The translations under genes and the position numbers were made by a program. Below are positions 19,890 through 28,937 of a stretch of 64,000 nt of DNA, one piece after another (within the stretch, counting starts at the first letter, position 1; every line of letters begins with the position of its first letter). A model generated the notes under the pieces. It was not told the DNA's origin and searched no databases. It saw only the letters and a list, made by a program, of their open reading frames with translations. Source of the DNA: Sedimentitalea sp042687825 (GTDB lineage Bacteria; Pseudomonadota; Alphaproteobacteria; Rhodobacterales; Rhodobacteraceae); contig NZ_JBHUQE010000004.1 of the NCBI RefSeq assembly GCF_042687825.1, positions 1 to 64,000 of the forward strand. Direction: 5' to 3'.

Positions 19890-20356
19890 AGGCGGCGTTG
19901 GTGGCGCTGACGCTGGGGCTGCTGCTTGGCGGCGGATCGGCGGTGCAGGCGGCCTGTCGCGACGATGTGGTGTATCTGCGCGGTGACTGGGGCCAGGCGC
20001 GGTTCTCGATCGAACTGGCCGACACGTCGGGCGCGCGGTCGCGCGGCCTGATGTTTCGCGAAACCCTGCCGCGTGCTGCCGGGATGCTGTTCGTCTATGA
20101 ACGTCCGCAACGTGCCAGTTTCTGGATGAAGAATACGCTGATCCCGCTGGACATGCTGTTCATCGACCGCCGGGGCCGGGTCACGCGGGTGCATCATCGC
20201 GCCAAGCCCGGCGATCTCACCCCGATCGAAGGCGGCGACAAAGTCTATGCGGTGCTTGAAATCAACGGCGGTCTCGCCGCCGCCTATGGCATTGCCAACG
20301 GCACGCAGGTTCGGCATCCGGTTTTTTCCGGTGCCGCGGCGGCCTGGCCCTGTTAG
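19886..20356 (+). CDS. DUF192 family secreted protein
   Basis: This 156-residue protein has a signal peptide (LVALTLGLLLGGGSAVQA) and the DUF192 core: ARSRGLMFRETLPRAAGMLFVY, FWMKNTLIPLDMLFID and VYAVLEINGGLA. Its GTG start overlaps the cold-shock gene stop, so it is translationally coupled. Members are exported small beta proteins of unknown function, often placed beside cold-shock genes in this group. Confidence 0.9.
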   Translation: MKAALVALTLGLLLGGGSAVQAACRDDVVYLRGDWGQARFSIELADTSGARSRGLMFRETLPRAAGMLFVYERPQRASFWMKNTLIPLDMLFIDRRGRVTRVHHRAKPGDLTPIEGGDKVYAVLEINGGLAAAYGIANGTQVRHPVFSGAAAAWPC

Positions 20357-20399
20357 GGCTTTTCAAATCGCATTGCGGCGGCTAGAGAGGCGCACGGTC

Positions 20400-20476
20400 C
20401 GGGGCGTGGCGCAGTCTGGTAGCGCACCTGTTTTGGGTACAGGGGGTCGCAAGTTCGAATCTTGCCGTCCCGACCA
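20400..20476 (+). tRNA. tRNA-Pro (anticodon TGG)
   Basis: The 77-nt cloverleaf includes an encoded CCA. The acceptor stem CGGGGCG pairs with CGTCCCG with one G-U, and the anticodon loop TTTGGGT places TGG at positions 34-36. A GTTCGAAT T-loop is present. Confidence 0.96.
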
Positions 20477-20604
20477 TTCTTTGCGGCAGGACAGTCGCAA
20501 GATAAATCTCCGCGCGCCGGTAATCCGCCGATGCGGCACGGAATTTTCATCAGCTTGATGCCCCTCCACCGCCGCGGCGCCGCACGATCAGTGCGCCTCG
20601 TGAT

Positions 20605-21282
20605 GTGTTCGCGGGAAAATTCATAGGAACGTTCACGCTGGTCTTGCTGGGGTGTGGTTCAGCCGTCATCGCCGGGGCCGAAATCGGTCTGACCGGCATC
20701 AGTTTTGCATTTGGTCTGGCCCTGATCGGCATGGCCTATGGGATCCGTCCCGTGTCCGGCTGTCACATCAATCCGGCGGTTTCGCTTGGCATGGTCGCGG
20801 CGGGACGCATGCAGAGGCCAGAGGCGGTCAGACACATGATTGCCCAGGTCGCTGGTGCAATCGTCGCCGCGCTGGTCTTGCTGATCATTGCCAGCGGCAA
20901 GGCCGATAATAGCGTCGCGGTCAACGGTTTGGGGCAAAACGGATGGGGAGCGGGCTATATGGGCGAGTATTCTGTCCTTGCGGCCTTTGTTTTCGAGTTC
21001 GTCGCAACCTTTTTGTTCATGGTTGTCATTCTCGGGGCCACGGGGGGCGGTGCGCCGACTGCGATGGCGGGTCTGGCAATTGGTCTGGCGCTCGTCGTGA
21101 TTCATCTCGTCGGCATCAATATCACCGGCGTTTCCGTCAACCCGGCACGCTCAATCGGTCCGGCATTGTTTGCGGGTGCCACGGCGATCGGACAGCTTTG
21201 GCTGTTTATCGTTGCACCGGTTTTGGGGGCGATTGCCGCCGGTATCCTATTCAAGACTGGATTGCTGGACGCGGCCGACTAA
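20605..21282 (+). CDS. Aquaporin (AqpZ-like major intrinsic protein) with short N-terminus
   Basis: This 225-residue six-helix water or solute channel has both NPA boxes: CHINPAVSLG near residue 55 and VSVNPARSIG near residue 179. The selectivity-filter Phe, His (VVIHLVG) and Arg (NPAR) are kept, but the position equal to AqpZ Thr183 is Val. The N-terminus begins at FAGKFIGTF, lacking the usual few residues before helix one. The GTG at 20605 has no Shine-Dalgarno and no upstream in-frame ATG exists. The 5' end may be truncated, 128 bp after tRNA-Pro. Confidence 0.85.
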   Translation: MFAGKFIGTFTLVLLGCGSAVIAGAEIGLTGISFAFGLALIGMAYGIRPVSGCHINPAVSLGMVAAGRMQRPEAVRHMIAQVAGAIVAALVLLIIASGKADNSVAVNGLGQNGWGAGYMGEYSVLAAFVFEFVATFLFMVVILGATGGGAPTAMAGLAIGLALVVIHLVGINITGVSVNPARSIGPALFAGATAIGQLWLFIVAPVLGAIAAGILFKTGLLDAAD

Positions 21283-21396
21283 GGCAATCGGACAGGACTG
21301 GTTGCAGACGCGGGTGGCTGACAGACAGCCTCTGCCGCTGTATCTGGTCGGGTCGCCAGAAAGGTGCAGCGGTGCCATCGTCAGGATCAGCGCGCG

Positions 21397-21843
21397 TCAG
21401 GGTTCGGGTACGCCGCCGGCCCGGGTATACAGTGCGTCCAGTTCGCGGTTCAGCCGCGGGTCCTGTTGGCGGACCTTCAGCGGCGGGCCGGATTTCTGCG
21501 GCACATTCAGGAACACCTCGTTTTCGACGAGATATCCGGGCGCATCGGCGCGGGTGCGGAACCGGATCACCAGTTGCGGCAGATCCTCGGGTATGCCGCC
21601 ATAGGTCAGGATGATCGCGGCGGTGGGTTCGGGCGGCAGGTATTCGCGGCATTCCACGGACTCGGGCGTCGGTCGCCGAAAAGTCTGGGCCGGGCCGTTG
21701 CAGGTCGATTGCAGGGCGGCGATCAGCGAGTCGGGATATTCGGCGAACCGGGCTTTTCCGCTGGAAGAAGCTATATCTGGTGTGCCACACGCGCCTAATA
21801 CCACACCGGGTAGTGCGAGAATCAGGGCAGAAGCGAGTCGCAT
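21397..21843 (-). CDS. Predicted lipoprotein, function unknown
   Basis: This 148-residue protein has a lipoprotein signal: a hydrophobic segment (ALILALPGVV) followed by the lipobox LGAC with the lipidated Cys at residue 19. The mature part has two more cysteines and no recognised domain. It is convergent with the aquaporin gene. Its start codon faces the long nrdJ upstream region. Confidence 0.75.
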   Translation of the reverse strand: MRLASALILALPGVVLGACGTPDIASSSGKARFAEYPDSLIAALQSTCNGPAQTFRRPTPESVECREYLPPEPTAAIILTYGGIPEDLPQLVIRFRTRADAPGYLVENEVFLNVPQKSGPPLKVRQQDPRLNRELDALYTRAGGVPEP

Positions 21844-22400
21844 GACGCGGATCTCCGAAAAAAATGGTCACCCAAAGGGCGGAACGGCTTATCCCCATAT
21901 ATGGCGATGAGTCGCGCGCCACCCTAATGCTGCGATGCAGAAAGACACAAGCCGTCCCGGCCAGTATCGCATTCTGAACGCCCGTCTTACAGGCGGAATT
22001 TCGCGCAGGCGCCGATGGTGCAGCGCAGCAATTTTTCGGTTAACGAGCTGTGGATAAATCGCCTTATGGTTGTGCACCCTCAAAACCGGGCTTCAGGTCA
22101 ACAGAAAAGAGTCACAAAAGCGTCAAAAATTGCGTTGACCAGTTAGGCATGGATACGCCAAATTGTGTGTGTCGGTGGCTGCACCACTAAATCTGGTAGG
22201 AATAGCCAGGGCAGCAACAGGGACGGAACGATATAAAACCCAACTGTATATCCGGAGCGCACGCCGGATCGGTCCCGCATATGGCGGGGCAACAGTGGGA
22301 CTGTGTCCACCGCCCCGCGGACAAGAACAACGTGCCGGAACCGCGGCACAGGCCCGGCGGACGGGCGGACTGGAAATGCTGGAATACAGAGGCAGCGCAC
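21844..22400. other. Long upstream region of nrdJ
   Basis: This 557-bp divergent gap contains no convincing gene. It includes a perfect DnaA-box nonamer (TGTGGATAA, 22049-22057), AT-rich stretches at about 22080-22140, and weakly NrdR-box-like palindromic stretches at about 22184 and 22241. Those two have only 9-10 of 16 matches and a spacing unlike known NrdR pairs. I do not see a riboswitch. Confidence 0.5.
22049..22057 (-). promoter_or_regulatory. DnaA-box-type nonamer upstream of nrdJ
   Basis: TGTGGATAA on the plus strand equals TTATCCACA on the minus strand, the strict DnaA consensus. It is a single copy 344 bp before nrdJ. A regulatory role is conjectural. Confidence 0.35.
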
Positions 22401-25400
22401 ATGAAGATAGAACGCAAATTCACCACCGCCGGACAGGATGCCTATGCCGCGCTGGATTTCGTTTCGGCCACGTCGGAAATCCGCAACCCCGACGGCACGG
22501 TGGTGTTCCGGCTCGACAATGTCGAGGTGCCGTCCAGCTGGAGCCAGGTCGCCAGTGACGTGATCGCCCAGAAATACTTTCGCAAGGCCGGGGTACCGAG
22601 TCGCCTGAAAAAGGTGCGCGAAAAGAACGTGCCGGAATTTCTGTGGCGCTCGGTACCCGATGGGGACGATGTCGACCTGGGCGGCGAAACCTCGTCCAAG
22701 CAGGTCTTTGACCGCCTGGCCGGCGCCTGGGCCTATTGGGGCTGGAAAGGCGGCTATTTCAGCACCGAGGAAGATGCCCGCGCCTATTATGACGAGATGC
22801 GGTTCATGCTGGCGACCCAGCGCGCCGCGCCCAACAGCCCGCAATGGTTCAACACCGGCCTGCACTGGGCCTATGGCATCGACGGCCCGGCCCAGGGGCA
22901 TCACTATGTGGATCACAAGACCGGCAAGCTGACCAAATCCACCAGCAGCTACGAGCACCCGCAGCCGCATGCCTGCTTTATCCAGGGCGTGCAGGACGAT
23001 CTGGTGAATGACGGCGGCATCATGGACCTGTGGGTCCGCGAGGCGCGCCTGTTCAAATACGGCAGCGGCACCGGCACCAATTTCAGCCATTTGCGCGGCG
23101 AGGGCGAGGCCCTGTCGGGCGGCGGCAAGTCCAGCGGGTTGATGGGCTTTCTGAAAATCGGCGACCGCGCGGCCGGCGCCATCAAATCAGGCGGGACAAC
23201 CCGTCGAGCAGCAAAGATGGTGATCGTCGACGCCGATCACCCGGATATCGAGGACTTTATCAACTGGAAGGTGCTGGAAGAACAGAAAGTCGCCAGCATC
23301 GTCGCCGGGTCCAAGATGCACGAGGCCAAGCTGAACGGGCTGTTCGCCGCGATCAAGGCCTGGGACGGCGCCGAGGCGGATGCCTATGACCCAAAGGTCA
23401 ACGCCGCGCTGGGCACGGCGATCCGCGACGCCAAGCGCAACATGATCCCGGAAACCTATATCAAGCGGGTTCTGGATTACGCCAAGCAGGGCCATACCGG
23501 CATCGAGTTTCCGACCTATGACACCGACTGGGACTCCGAGGCCTATAACAGCGTCTCGGGGCAGAATTCCAACAACTCGATCCGGGTCACCAACGCGTTT
23601 CTGACGGCGGTGGAAAAGGATGCCGACTGGGAGCTGATCAACCGCGTCGACGGCAAGGTCGCCAAGGTGGTCAAGGCGCGCGACCTGTGGGAACAGGTGG
23701 GGCATGCAGCCTGGGCCTGTGCCGATCCCGGCATCCAGTACCACGATACCGTGAACGAATGGCATACCTGCCCCGAAGACGGCGCGATCCGCGGATCCAA
23801 CCCCTGTTCCGAGTACATGTTCCTGGACGACACCGCCTGCAACCTGGCGTCGATGAACCTGCTGACCTTTCTCAAGGACGGACGGTTTCAGGCCGAGGAT
23901 TTCATGCATGCCAGCCGCCTGTGGACCGTGACGCTGGAAATCAGCGTGATGATGGCGCAGTTCCCGTCCAAGGAAATCGCGCAGCTCAGCTATGATTTCC
24001 GCACCCTGGGTCTGGGCTATGCCAATATCGGCGGGCTCTTGATGAACATGGGCTATGGCTATGACAGCGACGAGGGCCGCGCCCTGTGCGGGGCGCTGAC
24101 CGCGATCATGACCGGTGTGGCCTATGCCACATCCGCCGAGATGGCGGGCGAGCTGGGCGCCTTTGCCGGCTATGAACGCAACAGCGCCCACATGCTGCGC
24201 GTCATCCGCAACCATCGCAGTGCCGCCCGCGGCGCCACCGAGGGCTATGAGAAACTGGCCGTCAAACCGGTGCCGCTGGATCATGGCAACTGCCCGGATC
24301 CGCGTCTGGTCGATCTGGCGATGTCGGCCTGGGACGAGGCGCTGAGCCTGGGTGAGCGCCACGGCTATCGCAACGCGCAGGCCACGGTGATCGCGCCGAC
24401 CGGCACGATCGGGCTGGTGATGGATTGCGACACCACCGGGATCGAACCGGATTTCGCGCTGGTCAAGTTCAAGAAGCTGGCCGGGGGCGGCTATTTCAAG
24501 ATCATCAACCAGTCGGTGCCGGCGGCGCTGGAAACGCTGGGCTATGGCAGCGCACAGATCGAGGAAATCGTGTCCTATGCGGTCGGCCATGGCACCATCG
24601 GCAATGCGCCGGGCATCAACCACACCACGCTGGCCGGGCACGGCTTTGGTCCCAACGAACTGGCCAAGGTCGACGCCGCGCTGCAAAGCGCCTTTGACAT
24701 CCGGTTCGTGTTCAACCAGTGGACGCTGGGCGCTGAATTCTGCCAGAACGTGCTGGGCATTCCGGCCGAAAAGCTGAGCGACCCCACCTTTGATCTGCTG
24801 CGGCATCTGGGGTTCTCGAAAAAGGACATCGAGGCGGCCAACGACCATGTCTGCGGAACCATGACGCTGGAAGGCGCGCCGTTCCTCAAGCCCGAACATT
24901 ATTCGATTTTCGACTGCGCCAATCCCTGCGGCAAGAAGGGTCAGCGCTATCTCAGCGTCAACAGCCACATCACCATGATGGCCGCGGCCCAGTCGTTCAT
25001 CTCGGGGGCGATCAGCAAGACCATCAACATGCCCAACGACGCCACCATCGAGGATTGCCAAAAGGCCTATGAACTCAGCTGGTCGCTGGGGGTCAAGGCG
25101 AACGCGCTCTATCGCGACGGCTCGAAACTGAGCCAGCCGCTGGCCGCGGCCCTGGTCGAGGATGACGACGAAGCCGCCGAAACGCTGGAAAGCGGATCGG
25201 TGCAGGAAAAGGCGACCGTGCTGGCCGAAAAGATCGTCGAAAAGGTTATCGTCAAGGAGATCGTCAAGAGCCACCGCGAAAAGATGCCCCAGCGGCGCAA
25301 GGGCTATACGCAAAAGGCCATTGTCGGCGGCCACAAGGTCTATCTGCGCACCGGCGAATACGAAGACGGAAATCTGGGCGAGATTTTCATCGACATGCAC

Positions 25401-26069
25401 AAGGAAGGCGCGGGCTTTCGGGCGATGATGAACAATTTCGCCATCGCCGTCAGCGTCGGCCTGCAATATGGCGTGCCGCTCGAGGAATTCGTCGATGCCT
25501 TTACATTTACCAAATTCGAGCCGGCGGGCATGGTGCAGGGCAATGACAGCATCAAGAACGCCACCTCGATCCTGGACTATGTGTTCCGCGAACTGGCCGT
25601 CAGCTATCTGGACCGCACCGATCTGGCGCATGTCAAACCCGAGGGCGCGTCCTTTGACGATCTGGGCCGCGGCGAGGAAGAGGGCGTGTCCAATGTCAGC
25701 GAGATCAGCGAAACCGCGGCCAGCAAGTCGCTGGAGGTGTTAAAGCAGATCAGCTCGACCGGCTATCTGCGCAAGCGTCTGCCCCAGGAACTGGTGGTGC
25801 TGCAGGGCGGTCAGACCGTCGGGGCGGCCATGATGGACGGAACCAATGCCGTCGCGGACCTGCAGACCCTGGTGCCGGAAACCGCGACGATCAGCGCCAC
25901 GACCACCACCGCGGTGGCCACCGGCACCGTGTCGCTGGATGCGCGCACCAAGGCGCGGATGCAGGGATACGAGGGCGAGGCCTGCGGCGAATGCGGCAAC
26001 TATACGCTGGTCAGGAACGGCACCTGCATGAAATGCAACACCTGCGGCGCGACCAGCGGGTGTAGCTGA
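22401..26069 (+). CDS. nrdJ: Adenosylcobalamin-dependent ribonucleoside-diphosphate reductase (class II)
   Basis: This 1222-residue enzyme reduces ribonucleotides to deoxyribonucleotides with a B12-derived radical, working with or without oxygen. Catalytic-barrel motifs include NPCSEYMFLDDTACNLASMNL, TVIAPTGTIGLVMDCDTTGIEPDFALV and INMPNDATIEDCQKAYELSW. The C-terminus has the redox and zinc-type cysteines ACGECGNYTLVRNGTCMKCNTCG. The start MKIERKFTTAGQDAY fits the family; the frame is open upstream, but without family sequence. It is a single gene, probably the main dNTP source, and makes the cell depend on B12. A long structured region follows. Confidence 0.97.
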   Translation: MKIERKFTTAGQDAYAALDFVSATSEIRNPDGTVVFRLDNVEVPSSWSQVASDVIAQKYFRKAGVPSRLKKVREKNVPEFLWRSVPDGDDVDLGGETSSKQVFDRLAGAWAYWGWKGGYFSTEEDARAYYDEMRFMLATQRAAPNSPQWFNTGLHWAYGIDGPAQGHHYVDHKTGKLTKSTSSYEHPQPHACFIQGVQDDLVNDGGIMDLWVREARLFKYGSGTGTNFSHLRGEGEALSGGGKSSGLMGFLKIGDRAAGAIKSGGTTRRAAKMVIVDADHPDIEDFINWKVLEEQKVASIVAGSKMHEAKLNGLFAAIKAWDGAEADAYDPKVNAALGTAIRDAKRNMIPETYIKRVLDYAKQGHTGIEFPTYDTDWDSEAYNSVSGQNSNNSIRVTNAFLTAVEKDADWELINRVDGKVAKVVKARDLWEQVGHAAWACADPGIQYHDTVNEWHTCPEDGAIRGSNPCSEYMFLDDTACNLASMNLLTFLKDGRFQAEDFMHASRLWTVTLEISVMMAQFPSKEIAQLSYDFRTLGLGYANIGGLLMNMGYGYDSDEGRALCGALTAIMTGVAYATSAEMAGELGAFAGYERNSAHMLRVIRNHRSAARGATEGYEKLAVKPVPLDHGNCPDPRLVDLAMSAWDEALSLGERHGYRNAQATVIAPTGTIGLVMDCDTTGIEPDFALVKFKKLAGGGYFKIINQSVPAALETLGYGSAQIEEIVSYAVGHGTIGNAPGINHTTLAGHGFGPNELAKVDAALQSAFDIRFVFNQWTLGAEFCQNVLGIPAEKLSDPTFDLLRHLGFSKKDIEAANDHVCGTMTLEGAPFLKPEHYSIFDCANPCGKKGQRYLSVNSHITMMAAAQSFISGAISKTINMPNDATIEDCQKAYELSWSLGVKANALYRDGSKLSQPLAAALVEDDDEAAETLESGSVQEKATVLAEKIVEKVIVKEIVKSHREKMPQRRKGYTQKAIVGGHKVYLRTGEYEDGNLGEIFIDMHKEGAGFRAMMNNFAIAVSVGLQYGVPLEEFVDAFTFTKFEPAGMVQGNDSIKNATSILDYVFRELAVSYLDRTDLAHVKPEGASFDDLGRGEEEGVSNVSEISETAASKSLEVLKQISSTGYLRKRLPQELVVLQGGQTVGAAMMDGTNAVADLQTLVPETATISATTTTAVATGTVSLDARTKARMQGYEGEACGECGNYTLVRNGTCMKCNTCGATSGCS

Positions 26070-26075
26070 AGAGAT

Positions 26076-26366
26076 CGCGTCCCACCGGACGCGTAGGGGT
26101 CCCGGCGCTGCCACACAGACCGGACCCCGACGAAACAACGAAGCAGGGCGAGATGTTGGCCCGCTTCATATCAATGGGGTGAGACTCCGCAGAAACCCTT
26201 GGTTTCCGCTCTGTCTCACGCCGCGGAAATCCGGCGGATTTCCACGGTACAAGGGGCGGGTGCGCTCGCTCTGGACGACGTTCAGGCCGCAGGCAAAAAA
26301 ACACCGGGCGGTAAACTAGATGAGCCTGAACGGCGAAACTCAAACGGGGCGCTCTGGCGCCCCGTT
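26076..26366 (+). other. Array of seven consecutive hairpins downstream of nrdJ
   Basis: Perfect or near-perfect stems follow each other with little space. (1) CGCGTCC/GGACGCG 26076-26093. (2) GGGGTCC/GGACCCC 26096-26128. (3) GAAGC-A-GGGC/GCCCGCTTC 26140-26167. (4) GTGAGAC/GTCTCAC outside GCAGAAACC/GGTTTCCGC 26179-26219. (5) CCG-GGAAATCC/GGATTTCC-CGG 26221-26247. (6) CGTTCAGGC/GCCTGAACG 26279-26332. (7) a terminator-like stem 26343-26366. There is no open frame with coding character. It may be a structured 3' untranslated region or a small RNA ending at the terminator. It matches no RNA family I recognise. Confidence 0.6.
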
Positions 26367-26370
26367 CTTT
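26343..26370 (+). terminator. Terminator-like hairpin after nrdJ
   Basis: AACGGGGCGC pairs perfectly with GCGCCCCGTT around a TCTG loop and is followed by CTTT. It lies 274 bp after the nrdJ stop and closes the hairpin array. Confidence 0.7.
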
Positions 26371-26654
26371 CGTGCGCCGGCGACAATGCGCCGACCCCGA
26401 GTCGCCGCCGCGTGATCCCGGGATGCGGCGACCCGCCGCCGAAACCGGTAATGACCCGGCGGGGAAAGTGGCCGAGCGGATTTCCCCCCTGTTGCATCCG
26501 CGAGACCTCGCCCGAGTCGCGCGCCCCGGCAGGCGGGCTTTGGCGCGTGCCAGGGCGGATCGGCCCGGACTCTGGCGCCCGGCGGCAGGGCGGGTTCTGG
26601 TTCCCTGCGCTCCCATGAAAAAGGGAGCCGGACATCTGAACAGGAGAACACGAC

Positions 26655-26885
26655 ATGACACCGAAATTTCTGACCGCCCTGGCCATTCTGCTGCCGGTCA
26701 CCGCCGTTGCCGCCTCGGGGATCGATGCCAATGGCGACGGGATGCTGACCCTGGACGAGGTACAGGCGGTGTTGCCGGACACCACAGCGGAAAGTTTCTC
26801 GGCGATGGATGCAAACGCCGACGGCGCGCTGGACCAGGACGAAGTAACCGCCGCCGAAGATGCGGGGCTGCTGCCGAAAACCTAG
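26655..26885 (+). CDS. Small secreted EF-hand protein
   Basis: This 76-residue protein has a signal peptide (TALAILLPVTAVAA) and two EF-hand loops, DANGDGMLTLDE and DANADGALDQDE, both with intact calcium-ligand spacing. AGGAG lies 8 bp before the ATG. It is likely a periplasmic calcium-binding protein; no partner is suggested by context. It is convergent with the MttB-like gene. Confidence 0.88.
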   Translation: MTPKFLTALAILLPVTAVAASGIDANGDGMLTLDEVQAVLPDTTAESFSAMDANADGALDQDEVTAAEDAGLLPKT

Positions 26886-26973
26886 GGTACGGCCGAAAAT
26901 CAAAGGAAAGGACGGGCAGGCCGCCGGCGTCCAGAGTCTCTCTGGGCGCCGGTATCCGTTGTCCCCCGCGCCC

Positions 26974-28524
26974 CTATGTCGGCAGGTGAATGTTGAAACG
27001 GGCCCGGATCATAGCATCCGTGGCGGCGTCGAACCGCGCGGCGGACCGCTGCGCCAGGATCGCGTCCTTGCGCGCGCTCGCCGCGGCGATCAGGTCGGGC
27101 TTGCCCCGTTCATCCCATTCCTTGGGCGACATCCGGTTGCCGAGCGCGGGATAGACATGATCCGCCTGCATCCGCCCCAGCGTCTGTTCGGTGCCCAGAT
27201 AATGACCGGGCCCCGCCAAGCAGACGGCGCGGATCTGGTCCAGCGCCAGCGTGTCTTCGGTCACTTCGATGCCGCGCACGCAGCGCAGCGCCTGACCGAT
27301 CAGATCATCCCCCAGGATCAGCGTTTCATGGCAGAACCCCAGCAGCGAGGCATGCATGCCGGCGGCCTCGTAGACCATGTTCAGACCCGACAGCCCGGCC
27401 ATGACATTCGAGCACATCTGCTCCCAGCCGGCCTGCATGTCCGGCAGTTTCGAATCCGCGATCCCCGCCGCCGCGCCGCCGGGCAGACCATAATACCGGT
27501 GCATCCGCGCGCAGCCCGCCGTCAGCAGCGCCTGTTCGCCAGAGCCGCCGGTCATCGCCCCGCTGCGCAGGTCCAGCCCAAAGGGCCAGGTGCCGAATAC
27601 CGCCGGGTGGCCCGGCTGCACGGCGTTGACATAGACCAGCCCGGCCAGACATTCAGCCACCGCCTGCACGATGGCGCCGGCGATGGTCGCCGGAGCGGTG
27701 GCGCCGGCCATGCCGGCCGACAGCAGCAGGACGGGCATGCCGCCCCGGATCACCTGCTCCATGACCTGACAGCTTTCGGTGGCGAATTTCATCGGCGGCA
27801 CGACAAAGCAATTGGTGTTCGAGACAAAGGGCCGGGCCCGCCAGGCGTCCTCGCCGCCGGCGATCATGTGCAGCATGTCCAACCCGTGTTTGACGAAACC
27901 GGGTTCGGTAAAGGACACGCCGACATGCTTGGTGGTGCCCGAACAGCAGGCATAGATGGTGTTCAGGTCCATCTCGAGATTGTCCGGAATGTCGCGGCAG
28001 ACCATGGGACGTTGCAGGAAATGGATATTGTCCAGCCGGTCGGCGATGCGCGCCGCGTCGTGCAGATCCTGCACGGTGGACTCGCGATAGCTGCGCCCGT
28101 CCGGCTCGACCATGTGAACGGCGGCGCCGGCCGTGCCGAAATGCACGCGCGTGCCGCTGAGGTCCAGATCATGCGCCGCGTCTCGTCCCATCAGGGTGAT
28201 GGCCCGGTTGGCGCCCGCCAGGGTGTCCTCGACCAGCGCGCGGGGAAACCGGATGCGGCCATCCGCCCCCAGTATCGCACCGGCATCGATCAGGAGCCGG
28301 ATGCCGCTTTCCGGCGCGTCGGCCAGCCCGATCTGCTCCAGCGCGTCCAGCGCGGTCTGATGTATCCGGGTGCAGTCCGTGTCGGTCAGCGCGCTGTAGG
28401 TGCCGCCGCTCAGGCCGGGCCGCACCGGGCGCAGGTGATCGGCCAGCGGTGCTGCACGGGCAGCGCGTCGCGCGGCGCGCCCGCCGCTGCGGCTGGGCGA
28501 GGGGGGATTGGGTCGGTCGTTCAT
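26974..28524 (-). CDS. MttB-family trimethylamine:corrinoid methyltransferase-like protein
   Basis: This 516-residue protein belongs to the COG5598/MttB superfamily, non-pyrrolysine type: no in-frame TAG interrupts it, and TAG is its final stop. Conserved stretches are TEPGFVKHGLDMLHMIAGG, NTNCFVVPPMKFATESCQVMEQVI and YGLPGGAAAGIADSKLPDMQAGWEQ. Members move a methyl group from a quaternary amine such as glycine betaine to a corrinoid protein. No corrinoid protein gene is adjacent, so its partner must be elsewhere. Two dimethylglycine dehydrogenase-like genes in the window could act later in the same catabolism. The substrate is not determined. Confidence 0.87.
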   Translation of the reverse strand: MNDRPNPPSPSRSGGRAARRAARAAPLADHLRPVRPGLSGGTYSALTDTDCTRIHQTALDALEQIGLADAPESGIRLLIDAGAILGADGRIRFPRALVEDTLAGANRAITLMGRDAAHDLDLSGTRVHFGTAGAAVHMVEPDGRSYRESTVQDLHDAARIADRLDNIHFLQRPMVCRDIPDNLEMDLNTIYACCSGTTKHVGVSFTEPGFVKHGLDMLHMIAGGEDAWRARPFVSNTNCFVVPPMKFATESCQVMEQVIRGGMPVLLLSAGMAGATAPATIAGAIVQAVAECLAGLVYVNAVQPGHPAVFGTWPFGLDLRSGAMTGGSGEQALLTAGCARMHRYYGLPGGAAAGIADSKLPDMQAGWEQMCSNVMAGLSGLNMVYEAAGMHASLLGFCHETLILGDDLIGQALRCVRGIEVTEDTLALDQIRAVCLAGPGHYLGTEQTLGRMQADHVYPALGNRMSPKEWDERGKPDLIAAASARKDAILAQRSAARFDAATDAMIRARFNIHLPT

Positions 28525-28937
28525 GGGCGGTCTTCTCGTGTCAGGATGTCGGTTCTGGGGGACGTCAGCGCTGCCGCGGCCGCCCACGCGCGGCCAGCCC
28601 CCGACTGGCGCCGATGGTGCGCGAAACCAGGCATATCTTGCTCTGTTCAGCCTGCATGCCACCTCCTGTCAGGTTTCACTCTGCCCTGTCATCCGGGGCG
28701 ATCTGTCTTGTTTGCGACCGGGTCGGCCCGTTTGCGTCGTCCGAGGCGGGATCGCGGGTCAGACCTGCCCACCTGCGGGGGAACGGTTTTTTGCACAAAG
28801 AATCGACTGTATCCACTTGATTTGAATCATCATATCAGCGTCTACTGACTGTCAGGATAGCTGTGCGCTTTGGGGGATGCGTGTTTCGGTCTGGCCGATT
28901 TCCGGCCGTGTATTGAACAGCAAGCGAGGACGGATCG
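28525..28937. other. Intergenic region before the outer-membrane protein gene
   Basis: This 413-bp divergent gap has no supported gene. A near-FNR site (TTGAT-TTGA-ATCAT, one mismatch to TTGAT-N4-ATCAA) lies at 28817-28830, about 108 bp before the barrel gene. A GGCCGATTTCCGGCC inverted repeat lies at about 28897-28911. Neither is convincing on its own. Confidence 0.45.

Noticed and set aside
22184..22256. NrdR-box-like palindromic stretches before nrdJ
   Set aside because: Only 9-10 of 16 positions agree with the NrdR consensus, and the 57-bp start-to-start distance is not that of known box pairs.
26076..26370. tmRNA, 6S, SRP or RNase P RNA
   Set aside because: I found none of the remembered conserved segments of these RNAs in the hairpin array.
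26974..28524. MttB-like gene as a pyrrolysine-containing enzyme
   Set aside because: There is no internal in-frame TAG; the only TAG is the terminal stop and the length is complete.
28817..28830. FNR site before the outer-membrane barrel gene
   Set aside because: One mismatch in a key half-site position and no supporting function, so kept only as a note in the intergenic entry.
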